This document shows positions 43,994 through 51,382 of a stretch of 64,000 nt of DNA, piece by piece (the stretch's first letter is position 1; every line of letters starts with the position of its first letter). The notes under the pieces were generated by a model that ran no database searches, had not been told where the DNA came from, and worked only from the letters and a program-made list of their open reading frames with translations. Source of the DNA: Paenibacillus naphthalenovorans (lineage in GTDB: Bacteria > Bacillota > Bacilli > Paenibacillales > NBRC-103111); the NCBI RefSeq assembly GCF_900099895.1, contig NZ_FNDY01000005.1, positions 62,001-126,000 of the forward strand, written 5' to 3'. The position numbers were made by a program, and so were the translations under genes.

Positions 43994-45385
43994 TTACATC
44001 GTTGTCCCGGTTCGGGCCTTTTGCCGGACATGACCGGCGACAAAGGTTCCATATCCCGGCTCCGCGACGACTTCGCTGCCGTCATACACAACACGGCCCC
44101 GGACAAAAGTGCAGACGATTTTGCCCCGCAATCTTCTGCCGTGAAAAGGCGTCATCTTGGATATCGAACGCAGCCTGGTTTCGTCGATCGTGAATGAAGC
44201 GTCCGGATCGATAACCGTAAAATCGGCATCATAGCCTTGAGCCAATTTTCCTTTCCCCGCGATTTGGTACACCTCCGCCGGATGCTGCGCCATGACCTTG
44301 GCGAATTCGACCGGAGTCAGCTTGCCGCTGGCCACGGCGCCGTCATACATGAGCGGCACAAGGAGCTCGACGCCCGACAGGCCTGAAGAAGCCATAAAGA
44401 TGTTGTTGTTGCCCGCTTCCTTCTTCTCCTTCCCCCATGGCGCATGATCCGAGCTCAGCAGATCAATTCGTCCTGACTGCAGATGCTTCCACATCCCCTG
44501 TACATCCTCCGGATGGCGAAGCGGCGGATTCATCTTTGCCTTGGGCCCAAGCCGATCCAGATCGTTTACGTCGAGCAGCAGATACGGATAACACGTTTCG
44601 CATGTCACGTCCAGGCCGCTCTGTCTAAAGTTTTCAATCAAATCAACGGTGCGCGGATGACTGACATGCACGATGTGAATTTTCGCACCCGTCCAATATG
44701 CGAATTCCATCAGCTTCAAAACTTCGCTCGATTCGGTGACAGGCGGACGCGTCTCCATATGAGCGCGCGGATAAACGCTGCCCGCCTGCCGATACCGTTC
44801 CATAAGATCGCTGATGATTTCGTTGTTTTCGGAATGAAAAGCCGCACGCAGCCCGGTCTCTCCGATCAGCTTCATCGCCTTCAGCATTTCGTGATCGGGA
44901 ATCCTCGGGAATCGGTAGGCGTCCGTCTCGAACGTGGACAATTTAAAGGCGACCGCGCCTGCTTCGGCAAGCCGACCGATTTGATCCGTTCCGTCGAATT
45001 TGGATATCGTCGCCCATAAGCAAATGTCCACGATCGCTTCCTTCTCCACTTGCTCCGTCTTGCGCTTGAACCGCTCCACATGATTGATCGGATGCGGGAG
45101 ATCATAGGGCATATCGAGGAACGTCGTTACGCCACCCGCCGCAGCGGAGGCGCTTGTCCGGATAAACCCTTCGTCCGGATTGCTGAAGCAGTGCACGTGG
45201 GTATCGATAAAGCCGGGAAAAATATAGGCTTTGCCGAACGGCTTGTGTTCCTTGCCTTCCAGCGTGCCTCCTTCCTCTGCGATACAAGCGATTTTTCCGT
45301 TCTTCACGCCGATTTCCCCGACAACCACCTTATCCTCCAAGACCAGCTGTCCGCTTATAACCAAATCGAATAGTTGCATTGGCAT
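43994..45385 (-). CDS. Hydantoinase/allantoinase-like amidohydrolase
   Basis: 463-residue cyclic-amidohydrolase superfamily TIM barrel. Metal motif DTHVHCF (about 60-66), the lysine expected to be carboxylated in AFKLSTFETD (about 153), His ligands in FHSEN and HIVHVSHP, and Asp in SSDHAPWG. It opens cyclic imides or ureides such as hydantoins, dihydropyrimidines or allantoin. First catabolic gene after the IclR gene. Paired with the N-carbamoyl hydrolase at 34639 it would open a hydantoin, for example hydantoin-5-propionate, and pass on the N-carbamoyl product. An allantoin route is the main alternative. Confidence 0.9.
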   Translation of the reverse strand: MPMQLFDLVISGQLVLEDKVVVGEIGVKNGKIACIAEEGGTLEGKEHKPFGKAYIFPGFIDTHVHCFSNPDEGFIRTSASAAAGGVTTFLDMPYDLPHPINHVERFKRKTEQVEKEAIVDICLWATISKFDGTDQIGRLAEAGAVAFKLSTFETDAYRFPRIPDHEMLKAMKLIGETGLRAAFHSENNEIISDLMERYRQAGSVYPRAHMETRPPVTESSEVLKLMEFAYWTGAKIHIVHVSHPRTVDLIENFRQSGLDVTCETCYPYLLLDVNDLDRLGPKAKMNPPLRHPEDVQGMWKHLQSGRIDLLSSDHAPWGKEKKEAGNNNIFMASSGLSGVELLVPLMYDGAVASGKLTPVEFAKVMAQHPAEVYQIAGKGKLAQGYDADFTVIDPDASFTIDETRLRSISKMTPFHGRRLRGKIVCTFVRGRVVYDGSEVVAEPGYGTFVAGHVRQKARTGTTM

Positions 45386-45442
45386 ACAATCCCTTGTTGT
45401 GTGTCTTATTCCAAACGTCCATTTAGACGGCGGTCTCCGAGG

Positions 45443-46174
45443 CTATAAATATTTTTGCGCTTCCTCCACGGCCGTCAGCACATGCTGCACCAAGCTGCCC
45501 ACCTCTTTGTTTAAGAAGCGCTCTCTTGGCCCCGCAATACTTAGCACCCCGGCGATCCGGTCTTCCGAATCCCGGATGGGCGCCCCAATCGCATAAACGC
45601 CTTCATCCACCTCGGAATCGGACACCGCATAGCCCTGCTTGCGGATTTGCGCCAGCTCCGCTTTCAACAGCTGCACATCCGTAATCGTATGTTCCGTAAA
45701 TTGGCGCAGGTCTCCCCGTTTGGCTAGCTCGTCCACCGTTTTTTCCGGCATGAATGCCAGAAACGGCTTGGATGAAGCGCCTGCATGCAAAGGCAAAAGC
45801 TGCCCCTGTTCTGCGGATACTTTAATCGGCTGCGGAGAAGCGATCGTCTCCAAACAAACGACATTCAACTCGGATACAATCGTCAGGATTGACGTTTCTC
45901 CCGTTTCTTTCGTGAGATGTCTCATAACTGGCAGGACAATGGATGAGAGGGTATTATCGGCTCTTACAATTTTGGCCAGCGCCAAAAAACGGTATCCGAG
46001 CCTGTAGGTCCCTGTGTTCGATTCAACGATGTACCCCTTCTCCTTCAATGTCCTTAGATGCCTGTACACAGAGCTTTGGGGCTGATCCAGCAATTCCGCG
46101 ATGCGGGCCACGCTTAGCTCGCGAGTTTCCAAACTGAACAAATCAAGAATGTCCAACGTTTTCTCTGCGCTCAC
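45443..46174 (-). CDS. IclR family transcriptional regulator of the island
   Basis: 243 residues. An N-terminal winged helix (LSVARIAELLDQPQSSVYRHLRTLKEKGYIV at about 20-50) is followed by the IclR effector domain (about 75-243; SEVDEGVYAIGAPIRD and AGVLSIAGP signatures). It starts at GTG 46174, 6 nt after AAGGAGG. It heads the operon and should bind its own promoter region, where an imperfect dyad (46216-46241) is seen. Confidence 0.92.
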   Translation of the reverse strand: MSAEKTLDILDLFSLETRELSVARIAELLDQPQSSVYRHLRTLKEKGYIVESNTGTYRLGYRFLALAKIVRADNTLSSIVLPVMRHLTKETGETSILTIVSELNVVCLETIASPQPIKVSAEQGQLLPLHAGASSKPFLAFMPEKTVDELAKRGDLRQFTEHTITDVQLLKAELAQIRKQGYAVSDSEVDEGVYAIGAPIRDSEDRIAGVLSIAGPRERFLNKEVGSLVQHVLTAVEEAQKYL

Positions 46175-46215
46175 ACCGATCCTCCTTACGTAGAGCCATA
46201 CTTCCTCATAGAATA

Positions 46216-46241
46216 ATTATCAAATAGTGATATTCGATTAT
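46216..46241. promoter_or_regulatory. Imperfect dyad, candidate IclR operator
   Basis: ATTATCAAATA and TATTCGATTAT face each other around GTGA, between the -10 box (46266-46271) and the IclR start. Position fits autorepression. Confidence 0.45.
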
Positions 46242-46265
46242 CATTTTCAAACTGCTGTTGACGTT

Positions 46266-46295
46266 ATATTATTTGACGCAGCAGAAGGTTGTCAA
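46266..46295 (-). promoter_or_regulatory. Sigma-A promoter of the island operon
   Basis: Minus strand TTGACA, 18-bp spacer, TAATAT; about 90 bp before the IclR GTG. Confidence 0.7.
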
Positions 46296-46313
46296 TAGCA
46301 TTTCGAGATTTTC

Positions 46314-46343
46314 TTGACATTTTTTCTTAAATTCCGATATAAT
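46314..46343 (+). promoter_or_regulatory. Strong divergent sigma-A promoter with no recognisable gene
   Basis: Plus strand TTGACA (46314-46319), 18-bp spacer, TATAAT (46338-46343), back-to-back with the operon promoter. The 430 bp that follow hold no convincing gene; a 27-codon frame at 46378-46461 is probably chance. Confidence 0.7.
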
Positions 46344-46461
46344 TACTTGCATATCAGGAAAAAGGCAGGCGGAATCGATGGTTCGACCATGCTCGCCATG
46401 CGGCGGCCCGACGTCCCAAACGTTGTTTGCACGAACATTGCGGTGCCGGCCCGATCGATAA

Positions 46462-46485
46462 CGGCAATGCATCAATGCATTGCCG
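46462..46485. repeat. 24-bp near-perfect palindrome
   Basis: Two 11-bp arms (CGGCAATGCAT and its inverse) around CA, within the unexplained plus-strand transcript region. Could be a regulator site or an RNA hairpin. Confidence 0.6.
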
Positions 46486-46711
46486 CACAAGGACAATTCG
46501 AGGACGGCTTCCTTCGCATGATGCGTCGTCCCCGCGATTTGGAGAAAAAAATGATATTATTGCATTTGTATTCTTATGTCATTTTCGTTTACGATTATGT
46601 TCGATGCAGGCTATGATATTACATCCCGGGTAAGATGATTTTACATATGATGGATATATATTCCAGAAGCACTGAAACCGATTACCACGGATCCAAGGAA
46701 AACCGAAATCA

Positions 46712-46793
46712 GCCTTATGGCGTCCCTGCATATAAAAAAAAGCCCTCCGAAAACGGAGGACCTAATCGAAAATCACGCCTGGATATAACGCGT
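46712..46793. repeat. Direct repeat copy 2 (right flank of the island)
   Basis: Partner of 34539-34620, starting GCCTTATGGCGTCCC and ending in ATATAACGC. It includes the terminator (stem CCTCCG / CGGAGG at 46744-46759, T-run on the minus strand) and the final codons of the DHDPS-family gene at 46773. Confidence 0.85.
46734..46759 (-). terminator. Terminator of the sugar-acid operon
   Basis: CCTCCG-TTTT-CGGAGG followed by GCTTTTTTTT on the minus strand, 14 bp after the stop at 46773. Confidence 0.85.
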
Positions 46794-47681
46794 TTCGTTA
46801 TTTAATTCATTTAACCGGTTTTGCAATTGCATCTTTTCTTCCGGAGTCAGGTCCAATTGAGGCGCTCTCATATAACCAACGTCCACGCCTCTCATTTTGA
46901 GCGCTTCTTTAAAGTAGGACATATTGCTTCCGTTTCTCAACGTCTCGCAATATTTTACGGCTACTTTTTGCAGCTGTCTCGCCTTTTCCAGATCCTTCTC
47001 CTGGAAGGCCTGATACAAGGCGACGAAAGGCTCGGGATATACGCATGATACGCCGGATACGGTGCCGTCGCAGCCCATAGCCAAAGACGCCAGGAACAAG
47101 CGGTCCGTGCCGTGCATCACCGAGAAATGCCCATCGTTAATACCAAGGTATTCCGCCGTTCTCAAAAAGTCAGGATAGCTGTATTTGATGCCGATCACAT
47201 TCTTGAATCGTTCTGCTATTCTTTGGGCCACTTCCGTCTTCAAGTCGTTAGCGGCGCATTGAGGGATATTGTAAAGATACATTGGAAAATCCCCGGGAAT
47301 GCTTGAAGCTACGCTTGCAAAGTATTGTTCCATTTCCCTGTCGTTGGCGCCCAGGAAAATCGGGGTTACGACGCCGATGCCGTCAGCGCCGATGGAATGG
47401 GCGTGCTGCGCAAGCTCTATCGTATCTTCCAGGGTTACTGCTCCCACGTGGATAAACACGGTCACTCTGCCCGCAGCGGTTTTGACTACGGTTTCCGCCA
47501 CGGCTTTTCGTTCGGATACGGACAGTCTGACCATTTCGCCCGTTGTACCCAAAGGGTATAAACAATGCACGCCTTTGGAGATCAGGAACTCCGTCAAGCC
47601 CGCCGCTTTTTCCAGGTCTACCTGCCCATTGCGGTCAAATGGGGTTACCATAGCTGTTGTCACACCGTATAAATGTTTCAT
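46773..47681 (-). CDS. Dihydrodipicolinate synthase/N-acetylneuraminate lyase family aldolase
   Basis: 302-residue class I aldolase-fold protein. It has GTTGEM (about 45), YNIPQ (Tyr near 137) and the Schiff-base Lys in GIKYSYPD (about 165). DapA itself is unlikely, because the context is a sugar-importer operon with a hydroxyacid dehydrogenase and a sugar kinase. A 2-keto-3-deoxy sugar acid aldolase or a dehydratase of this family fits better. Last gene of the operon; its 3' end lies in the direct repeat. Confidence 0.88.
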   Translation of the reverse strand: MKHLYGVTTAMVTPFDRNGQVDLEKAAGLTEFLISKGVHCLYPLGTTGEMVRLSVSERKAVAETVVKTAAGRVTVFIHVGAVTLEDTIELAQHAHSIGADGIGVVTPIFLGANDREMEQYFASVASSIPGDFPMYLYNIPQCAANDLKTEVAQRIAERFKNVIGIKYSYPDFLRTAEYLGINDGHFSVMHGTDRLFLASLAMGCDGTVSGVSCVYPEPFVALYQAFQEKDLEKARQLQKVAVKYCETLRNGSNMSYFKEALKMRGVDVGYMRAPQLDLTPEEKMQLQNRLNELNNETRYIQA

Positions 47682-47699
47682 GATTCCTGCATCTCCTCT

Positions 47700-48614
47700 T
47701 TATGATAAGTCAAAGGCGGCTACTTCTTCCCAGGTGGGAAGAGAGCTTTGCGCTCCATGCCTGGTTACCGTTATCGCCGCTGCTTTTTGAGCCAGTTCAA
47801 TGGCTAGGTCCACATCATGATACTTGAGATATCCCGCGACAAAGCCTCCGATAAAGCTGTCACCGGCCGCGGTGGTATCCTGCGCCTTCACTTTGCGGGC
47901 CGGATAGGTCTGTACTCTTTCATGATCGATATAGCAGCAGCCCTTGCCGCCCAACGTAACAATTAACGCACGAACGCCCTTGCTTAAATAAACCCGGGCC
48001 GCCGCTTGAAGAGTAGACGCGTCCGTTATCGTCATACCCGACATGCTCTGCAGTTCATGCTCATTGGGGATCAAAAAATCCACAAAACGCAGGATCTCGT
48101 CACGGAGCATTTGGGCCGGCGCCGGATTCAATACCGTCGTTTTCCCCAGCTCCTTCGCTAACCGAAGCGTATATTCCACCGTTTTCAAGGGAATCTCCAG
48201 CTGCAAGACGACGATTTCGCATTTCTCGATGGCTTGACGTTGGCTGTCGATATCCTCCGGCGTCAGCTCATGATTGGCTCCGGGAATAACCACAATATGG
48301 TTGCTTCCCGCCCGGTCGACCGTGACGAAGGCCAACCCTGTCGGACGATTGGACGTCATGATATATCGGGTATCTACTCCTGCCTGCTGCAGCGATTTCA
48401 TCAGGCTGGCGGCGTGCGGATCGGAGCCCACTTTGCCGATCATGCTCACGCAGGCTTGCAGCTTTCCGATTGCAACCCCCTGGTTAGCTCCCTTCCCGCC
48501 GGGGCTCTCCGACATGCCGATGCCCATCAGCGTTTCGCCCTCCCGGGGCAGTTCCTCTACCTGAACCACAATATCCTGATTCAAGCTGCCCACAACGACT
48601 ACACTCGGCTTCAT
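47700..48614 (-). CDS. PfkB family carbohydrate kinase (ribokinase-like)
   Basis: 304 residues. N-terminal GSLNQDIV and GGKGANQGVAIGKL as in ribokinases; the C-terminal PfkB signature reads DTTAAGDSFIGGF (Ala in place of the first Gly of GAGD), with Asp as catalytic base. Phosphorylates a sugar or keto-deoxy sugar acid. In a six-gene operon with the aldolase-like protein (18 bp downstream) and a dehydrogenase. Confidence 0.9.
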   Translation of the reverse strand: MKPSVVVVGSLNQDIVVQVEELPREGETLMGIGMSESPGGKGANQGVAIGKLQACVSMIGKVGSDPHAASLMKSLQQAGVDTRYIMTSNRPTGLAFVTVDRAGSNHIVVIPGANHELTPEDIDSQRQAIEKCEIVVLQLEIPLKTVEYTLRLAKELGKTTVLNPAPAQMLRDEILRFVDFLIPNEHELQSMSGMTITDASTLQAAARVYLSKGVRALIVTLGGKGCCYIDHERVQTYPARKVKAQDTTAAGDSFIGGFVAGYLKYHDVDLAIELAQKAAAITVTRHGAQSSLPTWEEVAAFDLS

Positions 48615-48637
48615 CTTCTCACCCCGCTTGTTTCTGT

Positions 48638-49600
48638 TTAAACGACGATGTTCTCCGGTACCTTATTTTGAAATACATCAAGAATCGCCTGTGCTGTTGT
48701 CAGGCTGACTTTATGATAGGTTTCATAGGTTTCCGCTGCCGTATGAGGCGTCGTGATGAGATTCGGCAGCTGAAACAACGGATTGTCAGCGGATACCGGC
48801 TCCTGCTCGTATACATCGATAGCCGCTCCGGCCAGCTTCCCGGATTTCAGCGCCTCGGCGAGCGCTTCTTCACTGACGACGGCTCCTCTTGCCGTGTTGA
48901 CGAAATAGGACCCGTCCTTCATCATGCCGAAGGTTTCGCGGTTCATAAAATGATGCGTTTCCTTCAGGCTGGGCAGATGCATGCTGACCACATCGGATTC
49001 GCGCAATATTTCTTCATAGGAGGTTAAGGTGACATGGAGCGCCCTGGCTTTTTCCACATTTGGATACTTATCGTAGGCATACAGCTGTACATCAAAGCCC
49101 TGCAGCTTCTTGGCTACCATCTGGGCGATATTTCCGAAGCCAAGCAGTCCGATTTTGCGGCCTATCAATTCCGCCCCTACAAACCGGTCCCAGTATCCTC
49201 TTCTTGCCGACTGATGCAGGCCCGGAATGTTGCGCATCGCGCCCAGGATCAGACCGACGGCCAGCTCCGCCACTGCGTTGGCGTTACCTCCCGGTACATT
49301 GGTGACCCGGATTCCGTATTGCTTGGCCTTCTCCAAATCAATATTATCTACACCGACACCGAATCTTGCGATGATCTTCAGCTTGGGGGCCAGTTGGAAC
49401 ACCGCTTCGTCCCATGTATCGACTCCGGCAACCACGGCATCGATATCGCCCACAAGAGGCTTAAGCTCCTCGAACGTATGCGGCCGGCCCAGCTTGTTTT
49501 CGATCACTTCACAGCCGTGACTTTCCAACAGCTGCTTGGCTTCTGCACAAAGCGTCGAATAATTTGTCGCCGTCACTAATACTTTTTTCGCCTGTGTCAT
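48638..49600 (-). CDS. D-isomer-specific 2-hydroxyacid dehydrogenase
   Basis: 320-residue NAD-dependent dehydrogenase of the phosphoglycerate/glycerate dehydrogenase family. NAD motif GLLGFGNIAQMVAKKL (about 148), catalytic Arg in NTARGAVV, Glu in EQEPV and His in TPHTAAET. No ACT domain, so not classical SerA. The ATG overlaps the permease stop (TAATG), showing translational coupling to the importer and suggesting it oxidises or reduces the imported compound. Confidence 0.9.
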   Translation of the reverse strand: MTQAKKVLVTATNYSTLCAEAKQLLESHGCEVIENKLGRPHTFEELKPLVGDIDAVVAGVDTWDEAVFQLAPKLKIIARFGVGVDNIDLEKAKQYGIRVTNVPGGNANAVAELAVGLILGAMRNIPGLHQSARRGYWDRFVGAELIGRKIGLLGFGNIAQMVAKKLQGFDVQLYAYDKYPNVEKARALHVTLTSYEEILRESDVVSMHLPSLKETHHFMNRETFGMMKDGSYFVNTARGAVVSEEALAEALKSGKLAGAAIDVYEQEPVSADNPLFQLPNLITTPHTAAETYETYHKVSLTTAQAILDVFQNKVPENIVV

Positions 49601-50427
49601 TATTTAACTCCTCCTACCGTCATGCCGCTAACCATATATTTGGATGTAAAGAGATACATGATAATGACCGGAATGGAAGCAATGATGGAGCCGCCCATCA
49701 GAGGACCCCAAGCAAATACGTCACCCACGATCATATCGGACAAGCCCAACGTAATCGTTTTGTCGACGCTCTTGGTCACCACGACCAGTGCGTACAGGTA
49801 TTCGCTCCAGCACAAGGTGAAAGCGAAAATGAACGTAGCCGCAATACCGGGAGCCGACAGCGGAAAGATAATATTAAGCATGGTTCGAAGCCTCGTGCAG
49901 CCGTCGATCATCGCCGCCTCTTCAATTTCCACGGGAATGGATTTAAAATACGAAATCAGCATCCATGTCGCATACGGCACGGTAATGGTCGGGTAGATGA
50001 GCATCAGGCCGTAAATGGAATCGTTCCATCCGATAGAGGACACCAGCATATACAGCGGAATAAACAATACCGCTCTCGGCATCAAATAGGCATACAAGAT
50101 TCCTTTGGACATCATGCTTCTGCCCCGGAATTTCAGCTTGGCTATGGCGTAAGCCGCAAGCATGCTGACGATAATAGACGCAAAAGATACAACCAGGGAA
50201 ACGATCAGGCTGTTCTTGATATTGACGAGAAATTCTTTTTCCATTAATTTGACATAGGCCGACCAGCCGAAGTGATGAGGCCAGAATGTCGGGGTCATAT
50301 TGTAGATCTCGCTTTGTGATTTAAAGGAGGTATTGATCATCCAATACAGCGGAAACAGGGCGAAAATCAACAAAACGGCCAACGTTGCGTAAACTATGAT
50401 TTGCTTGCTTAATGAATTTCTTTCCAT
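49600..50427 (-). CDS. Sugar ABC transporter permease (MalG family)
   Basis: 275 residues, six helices, EAA loop EEAAMIDGCTRLRTMLNIIFPL. Overlaps the dehydrogenase start by 1 bp; 10-bp gap to the MalF-type gene. Confidence 0.92.
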   Translation of the reverse strand: MERNSLSKQIIVYATLAVLLIFALFPLYWMINTSFKSQSEIYNMTPTFWPHHFGWSAYVKLMEKEFLVNIKNSLIVSLVVSFASIIVSMLAAYAIAKLKFRGRSMMSKGILYAYLMPRAVLFIPLYMLVSSIGWNDSIYGLMLIYPTITVPYATWMLISYFKSIPVEIEEAAMIDGCTRLRTMLNIIFPLSAPGIAATFIFAFTLCWSEYLYALVVVTKSVDKTITLGLSDMIVGDVFAWGPLMGGSIIASIPVIIMYLFTSKYMVSGMTVGGVK

Positions 50428-50437
50428 AGCGGACCAC

Positions 50438-51310
50438 CTACTCTTTCGATGAAAGCGAACGCTTCGTTACATAGTTGATGAGCATAATCAGCGGAGGCAT
50501 GGTCATGATCGCAATGGCAATCGCCTTACCCAGGCTCATGTTCAAAAAACCTATCGTATAGCTGAGTGTAGACAATACTTGAGTGCCGTTGTCCGGACCT
50601 CCGCGGGTCAATAACCAAATGATTTCAAAATCGTTCAGCGTCCAGATCGTGGTCATCACGGCTGCCAGTATCGTGACTTCTTTGATGGAAGGCAGGGTCA
50701 TATAGAAAAAGCGTTTGACCGCCCCAGCTCCGTCCAGCATAGCCGCTTCGTACATTTCCTTGGATATGGTCTGCAGACCTGCAAGGATGGCAATGCCCAT
50801 GAACGGAATGCCCCGCCAGACATTGACCAGAATAACGGAGAACATCGCTAAATCCGGAGTGGACAGCCAGCCTACCGGTTGACTGATGATGCCGGTTTTT
50901 AGTAATAAGAAATTCAGTACGCCTCCAACGTCGGAGTATATCCACTGCCATGTAAAGACCGAGACGATGGTCGGAATTGTCCAAGGGAGAAATAACAGAA
51001 CTCTAAATAGATTGCGAAACACGATTTTTTCATTCAATACCAAGGCCATAATCATGCCGAACACCGTTTTGGCGATGACGGCTGCCGCAGTAAACAGGAT
51101 GGTGTTCCATACGGCTTTCCAAAACAACGAGTCTTTGACTAATTCAATGTAGTTATTCAAACCGATAAACGTGGCAGGTACACCCACGACTTTGTTGGTA
51201 AAGCTTAAATAGACCGCCCATCCGAACGGAAGAACCATGATGGCAAGCAAGTAAATCACTACCGGACTCACTAACACATAGGCAAGTTTATGATCTATAT
51301 TGGTTTTCAA
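50438..51310 (-). CDS. Sugar ABC transporter permease (MalF family)
   Basis: 290 residues with six helices and EAA loop YEAAMLDGAGAVKRFFYMTLP. It starts at TTG 51310, after AGGCGGGG. Separated from the binding-protein gene by a strong 14-bp hairpin, consistent with lower expression than the binding protein. No ATPase gene in the operon. Confidence 0.92.
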   Translation of the reverse strand: MKTNIDHKLAYVLVSPVVIYLLAIMVLPFGWAVYLSFTNKVVGVPATFIGLNNYIELVKDSLFWKAVWNTILFTAAAVIAKTVFGMIMALVLNEKIVFRNLFRVLLFLPWTIPTIVSVFTWQWIYSDVGGVLNFLLLKTGIISQPVGWLSTPDLAMFSVILVNVWRGIPFMGIAILAGLQTISKEMYEAAMLDGAGAVKRFFYMTLPSIKEVTILAAVMTTIWTLNDFEIIWLLTRGGPDNGTQVLSTLSYTIGFLNMSLGKAIAIAIMTMPPLIMLINYVTKRSLSSKE

Positions 51311-51333
51311 GCCGCACCCCGCCTTACTTGTTA

Positions 51334-51371
51334 GGTTAAGGTATCAGGAGAATGCCTCTGATACCTTAACC
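51334..51371. other. Perfect 14-bp intercistronic hairpin
   Basis: GGTTAAGGTATCAG paired with CTGATACCTTAACC around a 10-nt loop, 11 bp after the binding-protein stop. No T-run, so an mRNA stabiliser or partial attenuator between binding protein and permeases. Confidence 0.8.
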
Positions 51372-51382
51372 GCCTTTGGACA

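Noticed and set aside
46314-46616. 100-codon plus-strand frame after the orphan promoter
   Set aside because: It begins inside the promoter itself, has no ribosome site and no recognisable protein features.
34539-46793. Insertion-sequence or phage origin of the island
   Set aside because: No transposase, integrase, tRNA or inverted terminal repeats were seen; the flanking repeats are gene-end/terminator sequence.
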